Positions 1 to 5,582 of a stretch of DNA of 6,791 bases are shown here, one piece after another (positions within the stretch are counted from its first letter, which is position 1; each line of letters starts with the position of its first letter). Both the position numbers and the translations under genes were made by a program. A model generated the notes under the pieces. That model was not told the DNA's origin. It was given only the letters and a program-made list of their open reading frames with translations, and searched no databases. The DNA is from Candidatus Faecivivens stercorigallinarum (GTDB lineage: Bacteria > Bacillota > Clostridia > Oscillospirales > Ruminococcaceae): contig DVLN01000020.1 in the NCBI GenBank assembly GCA_018715465.1, forward strand, positions 1-6,791, written 5' to 3'.

Positions 1-395
1 AAGATATTGGTAAATACCGATCCGACTGCCATACAAATGGCACCAATCAGACTGCCGATAATAGCGCCTTTACGGGTTTTATTGCGCTGGTAGAGCAGGC
101 CTGCCGGGAAAACAAACATCGCACCCAGCAAAAAGTTGGAAAGTTCCCTAATACCATTGGTGCTGCTGTTCATCAACCCAAGCAGGTTCTTGATCAGACA
201 GATCAGTACACCGTAAACCGGCCCCAGGCTGAATGAACCAATCAGCGCCGGAAGTTCGGAAACATCCAGCTTGATAAAGCTGGGCATAAACGGTACTGAA
301 AACGACATCATTGCCAGGATGTAGGACATCGCCGCCAAAATCGCCGTCACGACCATCGCACGAATCTGTACATTTCTTTTGCTCTGTGTAACCAT
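1..395 (-). CDS. ribU: Riboflavin ECF transporter S component, RibU family (5' part only)
   Basis: Substrate-binding membrane subunit of an energy-coupling factor (ECF) importer. RibU binds riboflavin in the membrane and works with the shared EcfA/A'/T module, which is not in this window. The visible 131 residues start MVTQSKRNVQIRAM and run into hydrophobic helices. The stretch KLDVSELPALIG followed by LGPVYGVL and IKNLL is the hallmark of the RibU family (usually about 190-210 residues), so roughly the last third lies beyond the window edge. ATG at 395 is preferred over the in-phase-shifted ATG at 402 because the AAAGGAAG ribosome binding site sits at a proper distance only from 395, and only that frame gives the transporter sequence. 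An FMN riboswitch and a terminator lie directly upstream, which independently supports a riboflavin substrate. Missing part: the C-terminus. Confidence 0.88.
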   Translation of the reverse strand, partial: MVTQSKRNVQIRAMVVTAILAAMSYILAMMSFSVPFMPSFIKLDVSELPALIGSFSLGPVYGVLICLIKNLLGLMNSSTNGIRELSNFLLGAMFVFPAGLLYQRNKTRKGAIIGSLIGAICMAVGSVFTNI

Positions 396-402
396 GACAC
401 AT

Positions 403-410
403 CTTCCTTT
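403..410 (-). promoter_or_regulatory. Ribosome binding site fixing the ribU start
   Basis: AAAGGAAG lies seven bases before the ATG at 395, but touches the alternative ATG at 402, which opens a different, non-transporter frame. A small hairpin (GGACAG, loop GAA, CTGTCC; 413-427) lies just upstream of it. Confidence 0.65.
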
Positions 411-466
411 CCGGACAGTTCCTGTCCACGCACAAAAATATAAAGCGTACTTCAGGCATTGTTCGG

Positions 467-501
467 AAAAAACAAAAGCCCCCACCAATCTGGCAGGGGC
501 T
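467..501 (-). terminator. Intrinsic terminator, riboswitch expression platform for ribU
   Basis: Read on the minus strand, AGCCCCTGCCA and TGGTGGGGGCT pair over 11 positions (two G-U pairs) around a GAT loop at 477-501, followed by TTTTGTTTTTT. It lies between the FMN aptamer and the ribU start codon, so it is the likely switch: FMN-bound aptamer lets it form and stops transcription. A short extra hairpin (ATCCG, loop TTT, CGGAT; 517-529) lies between the aptamer and the terminator and may take part in the alternative fold. Confidence 0.88.
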
Positions 502-550
502 GATGGATATGCAAAAATCCGAAACGGATAAAACCCTTTCGTCTCTTTAC

Positions 551-701
551 CTGTTTCTCTCATCCGGACTTCCATCTAACCTGATTTACAAAAATCAGTC
601 AGACTTTTTACCGTCGGTTCCGGAATCACACCGGATCGGCACCATTACTGGTGTTCGCAGACTATACTGCCGGTGGAGAATCTCACTCCGCCCCGAAACA
701 A
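551..701 (-). ncRNA. FMN riboswitch (RFN element)
   Basis: The minus strand carries the RFN signature blocks in order: GGGGCGGAGTGAGATTCTCC then ACCGGCAGTATAGTCTG, GATCCGGTGTGATTCCGGA, ACCGACGGTAAAAAGTC, and finally AGTCCGGATGAGAGAA. The closing P1 stem can be drawn between TTGTTTC (695-701) and GAAACAG (551-557). A variable arm CTGATTT / AAATCAG lies before the last block. The element binds flavin mononucleotide and controls riboflavin synthesis or uptake genes. With a strong terminator 50 bases further on and ribU next, it should shut down riboflavin import when FMN is plentiful. No convincing promoter was found between it and the preceding gene; a weak TTGATT-18-TAGAAC lies at the 3' end of that gene. 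Confidence 0.95.
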
Positions 702-716
702 CGTATGAAGTTTTGC

Positions 717-752
717 CAAAAAGCCGGGCAGTACCTGAGGTTCTATCCGGCT
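717..752 (-). terminator. Likely intrinsic terminator of the zinc-ribbon gene
   Basis: On the minus strand AGCCGG (747-752) pairs with CCGGCT (722-727), and the stem is followed directly by a run of five T residues. The loop is long (19 bases) and only weakly structured, so strength is moderate. It lies 14 bases after the stop codon of the gene ending at 766 and just before the FMN aptamer, separating the efp transcript from the ribU transcript. Confidence 0.6.
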
Positions 753-765
753 ACTGGGCACAAAA

Positions 766-1203
766 TCAATCCTCTTTGGACCCTTCCGCGCCATCTTCAG
801 CGGGAGGATCGTCAATCTGCAGATCAAATTCGAGCAGCTCACCACAGGCAGGGCAGTTGATCTCGCCTTCGTCCAGCATCGCTTCATCGACCTCAAAGAC
901 TTCGCCGCAGGAAGGACATGTTACTTCATAGATATCTTCCTCGTCGTCCTCGTCTTCATCGTCGTCATAATCCTTTTCGTCCTCGCCATACAGGTCGTTT
1001 TCGACTTCGGTCAAATCTTCATCCAGCGACTCGATCACTTCGCACATCTGGGAGTTGGCTTCTACCAGCTCAGCAACTGTCTGTGCCATCTCGTCCACCG
1101 CGTCGATCAGCGCGCGAAGAACTTTGGTTTCCTTGGAGGCGGGGTCAAACTCCGCCATGTCAACCATACCTTTCAGATAAGCAACTTTTTCCATCAGTTC
1201 CAT
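766..1203 (-). CDS. CD1247-type N-terminal domain protein with acidic linker and C-terminal zinc ribbon
   Basis: A 145-residue cytoplasmic protein of unknown function. Residues 1-70 form a helical domain (KVAYLKGMVD, then a heptad-like stretch TVAELVEANSQM...VIESLDEDLTEVEND) typical of the conserved clostridial family that I associate with the name CD1247 N-terminal domain. Residues 72-92 are almost pure Asp/Glu. A zinc ribbon follows: CPSCG (C96, C99) and CPACG (C117, C120), four cysteines that would bind one zinc ion. The C-terminal tail is acidic and without clear structure. The ATG at 1203 follows GGAGG at seven bases; stop is TGA. It lies 97 bases after efp with no terminator between them, so both probably share a transcript. 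In many clostridia, genes of this type sit next to efp and the spoIIIA sporulation operon; here ribU follows instead. The role, perhaps regulatory or scaffolding, is unknown. Confidence 0.82.
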   Translation of the reverse strand: MELMEKVAYLKGMVDMAEFDPASKETKVLRALIDAVDEMAQTVAELVEANSQMCEVIESLDEDLTEVENDLYGEDEKDYDDDEDEDDEEDIYEVTCPSCGEVFEVDEAMLDEGEINCPACGELLEFDLQIDDPPAEDGAEGSKED

Positions 1204-1300
1204 ATTGAAACCTCCACCCGCGACAAAACGGTTATTTCCGTTTCCATTCTATGCGGTTACTCGTAAAAATATTCTGCTTGTATGCTCTCGATCAACAAAA

Positions 1301-1858
1301 TCAAGCTCTGGAGAGATATTCGCCAGTTCTGGTGTCAATCTTGATCATTTCGCCCTCGTCGATGAACAACGGAACCTTGATCTCAGCACCAGTCTCCAGA
1401 GTAGCGGGTTTGGTCGCATTAGTAGCGGTGTTGCCCTTGAAGCCAGGATCGGTCTTGGTGACCTGCAGCTCAACGAAGTTGGGCGCTTCAACGCCAAAGA
1501 CATTGCCTTTGTAAGAAAGAACCTTGCAGACCATGTTCTATTTGACAAATTTGAAAGAGTCGTTCATGACGCTGCCAGCAATCGGGAGCTGTTCGTAAGT
1601 CTCAGGGTCCATGAAGTAGTACAGGCCGCCATCTTCATACAGATATTCCATATCTTTACGCTCAACATAAGCTTCCTGGAATTTAGCGGTCGGGTTAAAG
1701 GTAGTTTCAGTGACAGCACCGGAGATTACGTTTTTCAGCTTGGTACGGACAAAAGCCGCGCCCTTGCCAGGTTTAACATGCTGGAATTCGATAACCTGCA
1801 TAACCTGTCCGTCCATATCAAAAGTCAATCCGTTTCTGAAATCGCCTGCAGTAATCAT
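1301..1858 (-). pseudogene. efp: Elongation factor P, interrupted by an in-frame TAG at codon 107
   Basis: EF-P binds the ribosome between the P and E sites and relieves stalling at polyproline stretches. The reading frame covers the full family length of 185 codons: MITAGDFRNG start, FQHVKPGKGAAFVRTKL (the KPGKG loop with Lys32 at the tip, the residue modified in many bacteria), RKDMEYLYEDG and YYFMDPETYEQ in domain II, and NFVELQVT, FKGNTATNATKPATLETG and IDTRTGEYLSRA in domain III. Codon 107 (1538-1540) is TAG, between KFVK and NMVCKV, where the family normally has Glu; GAG to TAG needs one base change. No frameshift is present, and an ATG follows two codons later (1532-1534). The start at 1858 is chosen from the family N-terminus and a GGAGG eight bases upstream. 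Everything else is intact, so this may be a fresh mutation, a sequencing error, or readthrough. It is given as a pseudogene only because of the stop. Confidence 0.9.
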
Positions 1859-1879
1859 TGGGCGTACCTCCATATAATC

Positions 1880-1905
1880 AAAAAGTATTGCCGGAACATC
1901 CGGCA
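1880..1905 (-). other. Terminator-like hairpin in the efp leader
   Basis: On the minus strand TGCCGGA and TCCGGCA pair over seven bases around a TGT loop (1889-1905); five T residues follow after the bases ATAC. It lies between the efp promoter and the efp ribosome binding site, so it could act as a weak attenuator or simply shape the leader. The offset of the T run makes it a poor terminator. Confidence 0.4.
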
Positions 1906-1943
1906 TCCCGCAAGTGGGGCATATAGGTGTATCATACCTTTAT

Positions 1944-1972
1944 AGTGTACCGTATTTTGCGCAATTTTGCAA
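1944..1972 (-). promoter_or_regulatory. Predicted SigA-type promoter for efp
   Basis: On the minus strand TTGCAA (1967-1972) and TACACT (1944-1949) are 17 bases apart, giving a leader of about 80 bases before the efp start codon. The spacing is ideal and the region is AT-rich and non-coding. A second ATACAC copy lies just downstream (TATGATACACC), and the same TATGATACAC string occurs in the promoter at 6023-6051. Confidence 0.6.
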
Positions 1973-2007
1973 GAGCAAATTGAAAAAAACGTCCATTCTT
2001 CCAAAAA

Positions 2008-2883
2008 TCATCCCTTCAGACCATCCTCTGACAGATAAGCCTGATAGCTTTTCATCATCGCGGCAGCGTCTTCGGTCTGTGTTCCGGCCGATTCGCAGAT
2101 AAATCGCGGCGTCCATCCCCGCTTTGCAATCAATTCCATCAGCGGCTCAAAATCAGGGCCATATTCGGTGTCCGCAAAGGTGAGATGGCATTTTTCACCG
2201 CCTGGAACGGTGTACATGATTTTGGAAAAATGCGAGTGAAAACGGCTTGCACGGTCTTTCCCCAGCCGGTTTTCTAATGTATCCAAAATGGCCGCAAAAT
2301 CCGCCTGCGATTTGATGGAGCCGAACGTCCGGGCATTCAGGTGCCCAAAATCAATCGTCGGCAGCATCCGTTCATCCACCCCGCACAGCGTCATGACTTC
2401 CTCCAGATCGCCAAGCTGGTTGACCTTACCCATCGTCTCGGGACAGATAATCACATCGCCAAGCCCTTCTTCATCCAGTGCCTTCTGAGCCCGCCCGAGC
2501 GTTTCGACTGCCAGTGCGAGCGCCTTTTCCCGGCTCATTTTGCCTGCGCTGCCCGAATGAACCACGATGCGGTCGGCGCCCATCAATTTTGCAGCGCGTG
2601 CGCTGTCCAGAATATAACCGACCGAATTGTCCCGTTTTTCCTCTTCTACCGAGGAAAGGGAAATATAATAAGGCGCATGCAGCGACAGGGCGATATCCTT
2701 GTCCCTGCACAAAATTCCCAGCTGAGTGACCGTTTCAACATTGACACGGACACCCCGTCCGCATTGGTATTCAAATGCGTTGAGTCCAAACTTTTCGAGA
2801 TATTCGGCAAGCTGTACTGTTTTTTTATAGCCCATGGCCTTAAAGCTGTCCGCCGTTCCCGCCGGACCAAAGCGCGTAATCAC
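2008..2883 (-). CDS. TIM-barrel protein of the endonuclease IV / sugar-phosphate isomerase superfamily
   Basis: A 291-residue cytoplasmic protein with the AP-endonuclease-2 type TIM barrel, close to the usual length. It carries the metal-ligand pattern of endonuclease IV: His69 (LSLHAPYYIS), His109 (VVHSG), Glu149 (CPETMG), Asp178 and His181 (IDFGHLN), His216 or His218 (FHSHFSK), His233 and Glu264 (CESAGT). The family of close relatives (RFGPAG start, EYQCGRGV, ETMGK-NQLG) is common in clostridia and is usually annotated as endonuclease IV or as TIM-barrel protein; whether it acts on abasic DNA or on a sugar is not settled by sequence. Start: the GTG at 2883 gives the family N-terminus VITRFGPAG and lies ten bases after AAAGGA; the frame stays open further upstream to 3102, but that extension runs through the promoter and leader. 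Stop is TGA. It has its own promoter (2959-2987). Confidence 0.88.
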   Translation of the reverse strand: MITRFGPAGTADSFKAMGYKKTVQLAEYLEKFGLNAFEYQCGRGVRVNVETVTQLGILCRDKDIALSLHAPYYISLSSVEEEKRDNSVGYILDSARAAKLMGADRIVVHSGSAGKMSREKALALAVETLGRAQKALDEEGLGDVIICPETMGKVNQLGDLEEVMTLCGVDERMLPTIDFGHLNARTFGSIKSQADFAAILDTLENRLGKDRASRFHSHFSKIMYTVPGGEKCHLTFADTEYGPDFEPLMELIAKRGWTPRFICESAGTQTEDAAAMMKSYQAYLSEDGLKG

Positions 2884-2903
2884 AAACCATCGTTCCTTTC
2901 TTC

Positions 2904-2917
2904 TGCGATATATCGCA
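2904..2917. other. Perfect 14-base palindrome before the TIM-barrel gene
   Basis: TGCGATATATCGCA reads the same on both strands. It lies between the strong leader hairpin and the ribosome binding site. It could be a second small hairpin in the mRNA or a binding site for a dimeric regulator; the sequence does not decide between them. Confidence 0.5.
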
Positions 2918-2919
2918 AG

Positions 2920-2944
2920 GGTGCCGGCGCATTGCGCCGGCACC
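2920..2944 (-). other. Strong GC-rich hairpin at the 5' end of the TIM-barrel mRNA
   Basis: GGTGCCGGCGC and GCGCCGGCACC form a perfect 11-base-pair stem with an AAT loop. No T run follows on either strand, so this is not a normal intrinsic terminator. From the promoter at 2959-2987 the transcript should start about seven to ten bases before the stem, so the hairpin would cap the 5' end, as mRNA-stabilising stem-loops do. Confidence 0.7.
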
Positions 2945-2958
2945 TGTATTCCCACTCC

Positions 2959-2987
2959 ATTATAATATATCCACGCTAATTTGTACA
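2959..2987 (-). promoter_or_regulatory. Predicted SigA-type promoter for the TIM-barrel gene
   Basis: On the minus strand a perfect TATAAT (2959-2964) lies 17 bases after TGTACA (2982-2987; four of six consensus bases). It sits between the stop codon of gene F and the leader hairpin, so the TIM-barrel gene can be expressed apart from the membrane-protein cassette. Confidence 0.75.
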
Positions 2988-3016
2988 GCAAAACCTGCCG
3001 GCATTTTCTGTCAGTA

Positions 3017-3637
3017 TCATCCGGCGGTATTTTGTCCGCCGGCAACCGGCTTTCCGCACAGCTTTTCAAGGAGAGCATAAATTTCCTCATCGCCGCCATC
3101 ATAGTACAAAATCATATTATTGGAAGCATAAACCCGGCGGTTTGAATTTTCGTCCAACAAGACATCGACCGATTTACCGTCAGGCGAACGACTCAGCAAA
3201 CGTCCATCCTCAGAAAGATTGGATACAACCCTCTGCACATCGACCGAACTGTTATAAAAGCCGCTCCAGACAGGCTGTTCCGAAACAGCGCCATCCTCTC
3301 CCACCGGAAGATACCATTCCTCACTCACATTAGCCTGAAGATACCCGCCGTACGGATCGTTGGGATTGGATACTTTCATAAAAATACTGAAATCCCTGGA
3401 TGTTTCAAAATCGCTGTATCCTTCCGAAACAAAGTACTTTTCCAGCTCATCCCGATTCTTTGCCGCCGTCGATTTATTCGGACCCAACCAGATTGCCGAC
3501 AACACAATTGCTGCAACCATCAGAAGCGGTACCCACAGCCATCTCCATCCCTTTTTCCACCAGGGATCGCCGTTCAGCCCTTCTTGAACCGGAATCATAA
3601 TCGGCCGGCCAGACATATTATTCTGCAAAATATTCAT
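3017..3637 (-). CDS. Gene F: single-pass membrane protein of the cassette family, with outside domain
   Basis: Not recognised by name. 206 residues: N-terminal 32 with basic and Trp-rich end (WWKKGWRWLW), one transmembrane helix about 33-51 (VPLLMVAAIVLSAIW), then a roughly 150-residue domain. Positive residues before the helix predict N-inside, C-outside. The outside domain aligns by eye with genes B and C: DPYGGY-LQAN (94-102), VWSGFY (123-128), NRRVY (166-170), MILYY-GGDEEIYALLEK (175-192), GKPVAGG (195-201). Its N-terminus differs from B and C but resembles E (NN-x2-G, then IP and G). The ATG at 3637 follows AGGGAG at eight bases; stop is TGA. It is the last gene of the cassette, 58 bases after E. 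No catalytic motif was seen; a membrane-anchored binding or sensing protein is only a guess. Confidence 0.8.
   Translation of the reverse strand: MNILQNNMSGRPIMIPVQEGLNGDPWWKKGWRWLWVPLLMVAAIVLSAIWLGPNKSTAAKNRDELEKYFVSEGYSDFETSRDFSIFMKVSNPNDPYGGYLQANVSEEWYLPVGEDGAVSEQPVWSGFYNSSVDVQRVVSNLSEDGRLLSRSPDGKSVDVLLDENSNRRVYASNNMILYYDGGDEEIYALLEKLCGKPVAGGQNTAG
3021..3042 (-). repeat. GC-rich inverted repeat at the end of gene F
   Basis: CCGGCGG and CCGCCGG form a perfect seven-base-pair stem around eight bases within the last codons of gene F, just before its TGA. No T run follows, so it is not a clear terminator, and no other terminator was found between F and the next promoter. Cassette transcripts may therefore run on into the TIM-barrel gene. 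Confidence 0.5.
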
Positions 3638-3695
3638 ACATTCATCTCCCTTCGTACAGCTTTGATAAAATCATGCGATCAATTCCTGCCGACTT

Positions 3696-3944
3696 TCAAC
3701 CAGACATAGCCTCCGTCTCGTATTCAGCTTGCATCTGATGGGCCGAAGCCGGAGGTTCATCTTTTCCTGTCCGTGCCGGCGTAAGATAAATCACAGCCAA
3801 CAGTCCTGCCACCAGAATAATCACCGGCAGCAGCATCCACTTTTTCATGCCTTTTTTCTGCGTCCCGTCATCCTTGCGGTTGATAATTCCCCGATGAATC
3901 GGGATAGTCAGATTGGTTCCTCTGAAATTGTTACCCAAAAACAT
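3696..3944 (-). CDS. Gene E: short single-pass membrane protein, no outside domain
   Basis: Not recognised. 82 residues: a polar, basic N-terminus (INRKDDGTQKKGMKKW), a transmembrane helix at about 37-54 (MLLPVIILVAGLLAVIYL) and a short acidic tail (about 28 residues, rich in Glu and Ala). Charge places the N-terminus inside. MFLGNNFRG...IPIHRG resembles the start of gene F (NNMSG...IPVQEG), suggesting E and F are a duplicated pair in which E lacks the outside domain. ATG at 3944 follows GGGGG at seven bases within AAATGGGGGCGTAAGTATG, a start region shared with B and C. Stop is TGA. It lies 96 bases after D. It could be a truncated copy or a small partner protein; a real gene is favoured by the good start signal. 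Confidence 0.65.
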   Translation of the reverse strand: MFLGNNFRGTNLTIPIHRGIINRKDDGTQKKGMKKWMLLPVIILVAGLLAVIYLTPARTGKDEPPASAHQMQAEYETEAMSG

Positions 3945-4040
3945 ACTTACGCCCCCATTTCCGTTATATTTTCTTCAAACTTTCAGCAATCCGCTGTGGT
4001 ATTCTTTCAAACCGACACGCTGCGATAACTCCCCGCCCAG

Positions 4041-4226
4041 TTACCCCAAAATAGGCACTAAACACAAAATCAGTACGACCACCAGCAATATTGCCAAAAC
4101 CACACCAACCATCTTCAGCAGGTTCTTGATCTCTTTTTTTCTGCCCGGATCATCCGGGTTTCTGGAGTTATGCACTTCTAAAGTCATCATCAGCGGGTCC
4201 CGCCAGTCAACTGGTTTCCAAAGCAT
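4041..4226 (-). CDS. Gene D: 61-residue membrane protein sharing the B/C N-terminus
   Basis: Not recognised. MLWKPVDWRDPLMM matches the start of gene C (MFWKPIDSRDPLIL) and, less closely, B. A basic stretch follows (GRKKEIKNLLK), then a long transmembrane helix at about 36-60 (MVGVVLAILLVVVLILCLVPIL) that ends the protein one residue before TAA. Orientation by charge: N-terminus inside. Unlike B, C and F it has no outside domain, and no remnant of one was found in the 96 bases after its stop. The ATG at 4226 follows GGAG at seven bases, 27 bases after the stop of C. Keeping the SRDPL-type motif while losing the outside domain suggests that the cytoplasmic motif matters; that is inference. It may instead be a decaying copy. 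Confidence 0.65.
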   Translation of the reverse strand: MLWKPVDWRDPLMMTLEVHNSRNPDDPGRKKEIKNLLKMVGVVLAILLVVVLILCLVPILG

Positions 4227-4253
4227 ATAACCACTCCATTCCCCCAGTATTTT

Positions 4254-4853
4254 CTACCTTCTTCCGTCAGCGACCGGTTCGCCGAACAGTTTTTCAAGCA
4301 CTGCGCCAACTTCCGGGTCGCTGCCCTCATAATACAGAAGTACATTTTCTCCCCGATAAATTCTGCGGTCAGGGTTTTCGCCAATCGAAATCGACCCATT
4401 GGACCATTCGAGCCTGCTCGCGTCATCCGAAAAACCCGAAGTGATTTCCTCCAGCAATTCCGTGTCCGCGTAAAAGCCACTCCAGACTGCGTCAGTCCGG
4501 TTGAAGCTGTCTCCACCAGCATATTCCGGTGCGCTGCCGATAAACCACCACTGCTCGCTATTTGCCTGCAAACAGCCTGCATACGGGTCAGAGCCCATCT
4601 TGTCTTCCATAGTCCGGTAAACGGTCATTCCTTCCCGGATAAAGTCCTCATGCAGCTGATCCCTGTAACCGCCGGTATCGGGCGGCTTGGGAAGAAAAAT
4701 TGCCGCAGCAATCAGTCCGACAGCCATAACACCAAGCGGTACAAGCAGCCATTTCCGGTCTTTTTTGTTACCGGAACCGGTCGGATCTCGCCATGCAATA
4801 GCCTTTGCCGACAGGATCAGAGGATCACGGGAATCAATTGGTTTCCAGAACAT
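4254..4853 (-). CDS. Gene C: single-pass membrane protein of the cassette family, with outside domain
   Basis: Not recognised by name. 199 residues: cytoplasmic N-terminus with MFWKPIDSRDPL and PTGSG-x-KKD-x-KW (24-35), transmembrane helix about 36-54 (GVMAVGLIAAAIFL), then LPKP and an outside domain. In the first 57 residues 35 are identical to gene B, with no gap. Domain motifs shared with B and F: REGM-x-VY, DPYAG (89-93), DAVWSGFY, RRIYRG (163-168), VLLYYEGSDPEVGAVLEKLFGEPVADG. The ATG at 4853 follows GGGGTG at five bases. It ends in TAG, the only TAG used at a gene end here, and is followed after 27 bases by gene D in the same frame. Rich in Trp and Tyr outside, as in carbohydrate- or peptide-binding surfaces, but no family could be assigned. 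Confidence 0.82.
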   Translation of the reverse strand: MFWKPIDSRDPLILSAKAIAWRDPTGSGNKKDRKWLLVPLGVMAVGLIAAAIFLPKPPDTGGYRDQLHEDFIREGMTVYRTMEDKMGSDPYAGCLQANSEQWWFIGSAPEYAGGDSFNRTDAVWSGFYADTELLEEITSGFSDDASRLEWSNGSISIGENPDRRIYRGENVLLYYEGSDPEVGAVLEKLFGEPVADGRR

Positions 4854-4907
4854 ATCTACACCCCATTTCTGTCCGCTGTCTGTGATCTTACGAGGTTGAC
4901 AAGATAT

Positions 4908-5546
4908 TCAATCGTCTGACGACAGTATCTCCATCCAGGTTTGCGATGCAGTCAATCTGCCATCTGCAATCGGTTCGCCAAACTGTTTTTCAAGTACCGC
5001 GTAAATTTCCGGGTCGCCGCCCCTGTAATACAAGATCATATGATCGCCCCGATATACCCTAAGATCCGGACTGGGGTTTATGGCAATTCGGATATCACCG
5101 GAAAGGGATTTCGAACTGAGTTTGCTGCCGTCGGCAGAAAATCCAGAAGCAACCATCTCAAAAGATTCCTCATCGGTATAAACCCCACACCAGACCGCAT
5201 CATCTAAATCATAACTATCAGAATGTTCCGGGCTGGTACCCATATACCACCAATAGCAGCCATCCGCCCAGGTGTACCCACCGTAAGGATCGCGTCCTGT
5301 GGATTTATGGTAAATGTTCATCCCTTCTGAACGGAAATACCGCTCCAGCTGCTGATCATAAGGCGGCAGCCCGGCGGGCTTGGGAAGAAAGACCGCCGCT
5401 GCAATCAGGCCAGCTACCATTACCCCAATTGGTGCAAACAGCCATTTCCAATCTTTTCGCTTTCCCGACCCAGTTGGATATTTCAACGCGGTCAGTTTGG
5501 CCGCTGTCATCAGTGGGTCACGCGAATAATATGGATTTCCCAACAT
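4908..5546 (-). CDS. Gene B: single-pass membrane protein of the cassette family, with outside domain
   Basis: Not recognised by name. 212 residues from the ATG at 5546: YSRDPLM (7-13), PTGSGKRKDWKW (24-35), transmembrane helix about 36-54 (GVMVAGLIAAAVFL), LPKP, then an outside domain with DPYGGY (86-91), WWYMG, AVW-x-G-x-Y (117-123), LRVYRG (162-167), MILYY-GGDPEIYAVLEK (170-187) and FGEPIADGR (189-197). A tail of about 15 residues after that point is not in C. The frame is open up to an ATG at 5570, but that one touches its own AAGGA, whereas 5546 follows GGGGGTG and gives an N-terminus matching C and D. Stop is TGA; it lies 36 bases after gene A and 54 before C. No enzymatic motif was seen. 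Two cysteines (97, 120) lie in the outside domain. Confidence 0.82.
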   Translation of the reverse strand: MLGNPYYSRDPLMTAAKLTALKYPTGSGKRKDWKWLFAPIGVMVAGLIAAAVFLPKPAGLPPYDQQLERYFRSEGMNIYHKSTGRDPYGGYTWADGCYWWYMGTSPEHSDSYDLDDAVWCGVYTDEESFEMVASGFSADGSKLSSKSLSGDIRIAINPSPDLRVYRGDHMILYYRGGDPEIYAVLEKQFGEPIADGRLTASQTWMEILSSDD

Positions 5547-5551
5547 ACCGA

Positions 5552-5558
5552 CACCCCC
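5552..5558 (-). promoter_or_regulatory. Ribosome binding site deciding the gene B start
   Basis: GGGGGTG lies five bases before the ATG at 5546. The surrounding block GACAGAAAATGGGGGTG resembles the start regions of C (GACAGAAATGGGGTG) and E (GGAAATGGGGGCG), which supports 5546 over the in-frame ATG at 5570. Confidence 0.65.
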
Positions 5559-5582
5559 ATTTTCTGTCATTTCCTTACCAAG

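Noticed and set aside
148..459. A 103-codon minus-strand frame overlapping ribU.
   Set aside because: It is another frame of ribU with no conserved content; the transporter frame from 395 is clear.
503..931. A plus-strand frame of 142 codons across the riboswitch and zinc-ribbon gene.
   Set aside because: It covers an FMN aptamer and the antisense of a conserved gene; low-complexity Ser-rich product is the mirror of the acidic linker.
1205..1945. A 246-codon open frame on the plus strand opposite efp.
   Set aside because: It is the mirror of the efp frame, has no ribosome binding site, and its translation resembles no protein; efp is certain on the other strand.
2341..2979. A 212-codon open frame on the plus strand opposite the TIM-barrel gene.
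   Set aside because: It lies fully over a conserved gene, runs through that gene's promoter, and has no start signal.
2884..3102. Upstream extension of the TIM-barrel frame to an ATG at 3102.
   Set aside because: It would overlap gene F and run through the TATAAT promoter and leader hairpin; the family N-terminus begins at 2883.
3963..3968. A TATAAC box just upstream of gene E as an internal promoter.
   Set aside because: No -35 box at proper spacing, and the predicted start would leave almost no room before the ribosome binding site.
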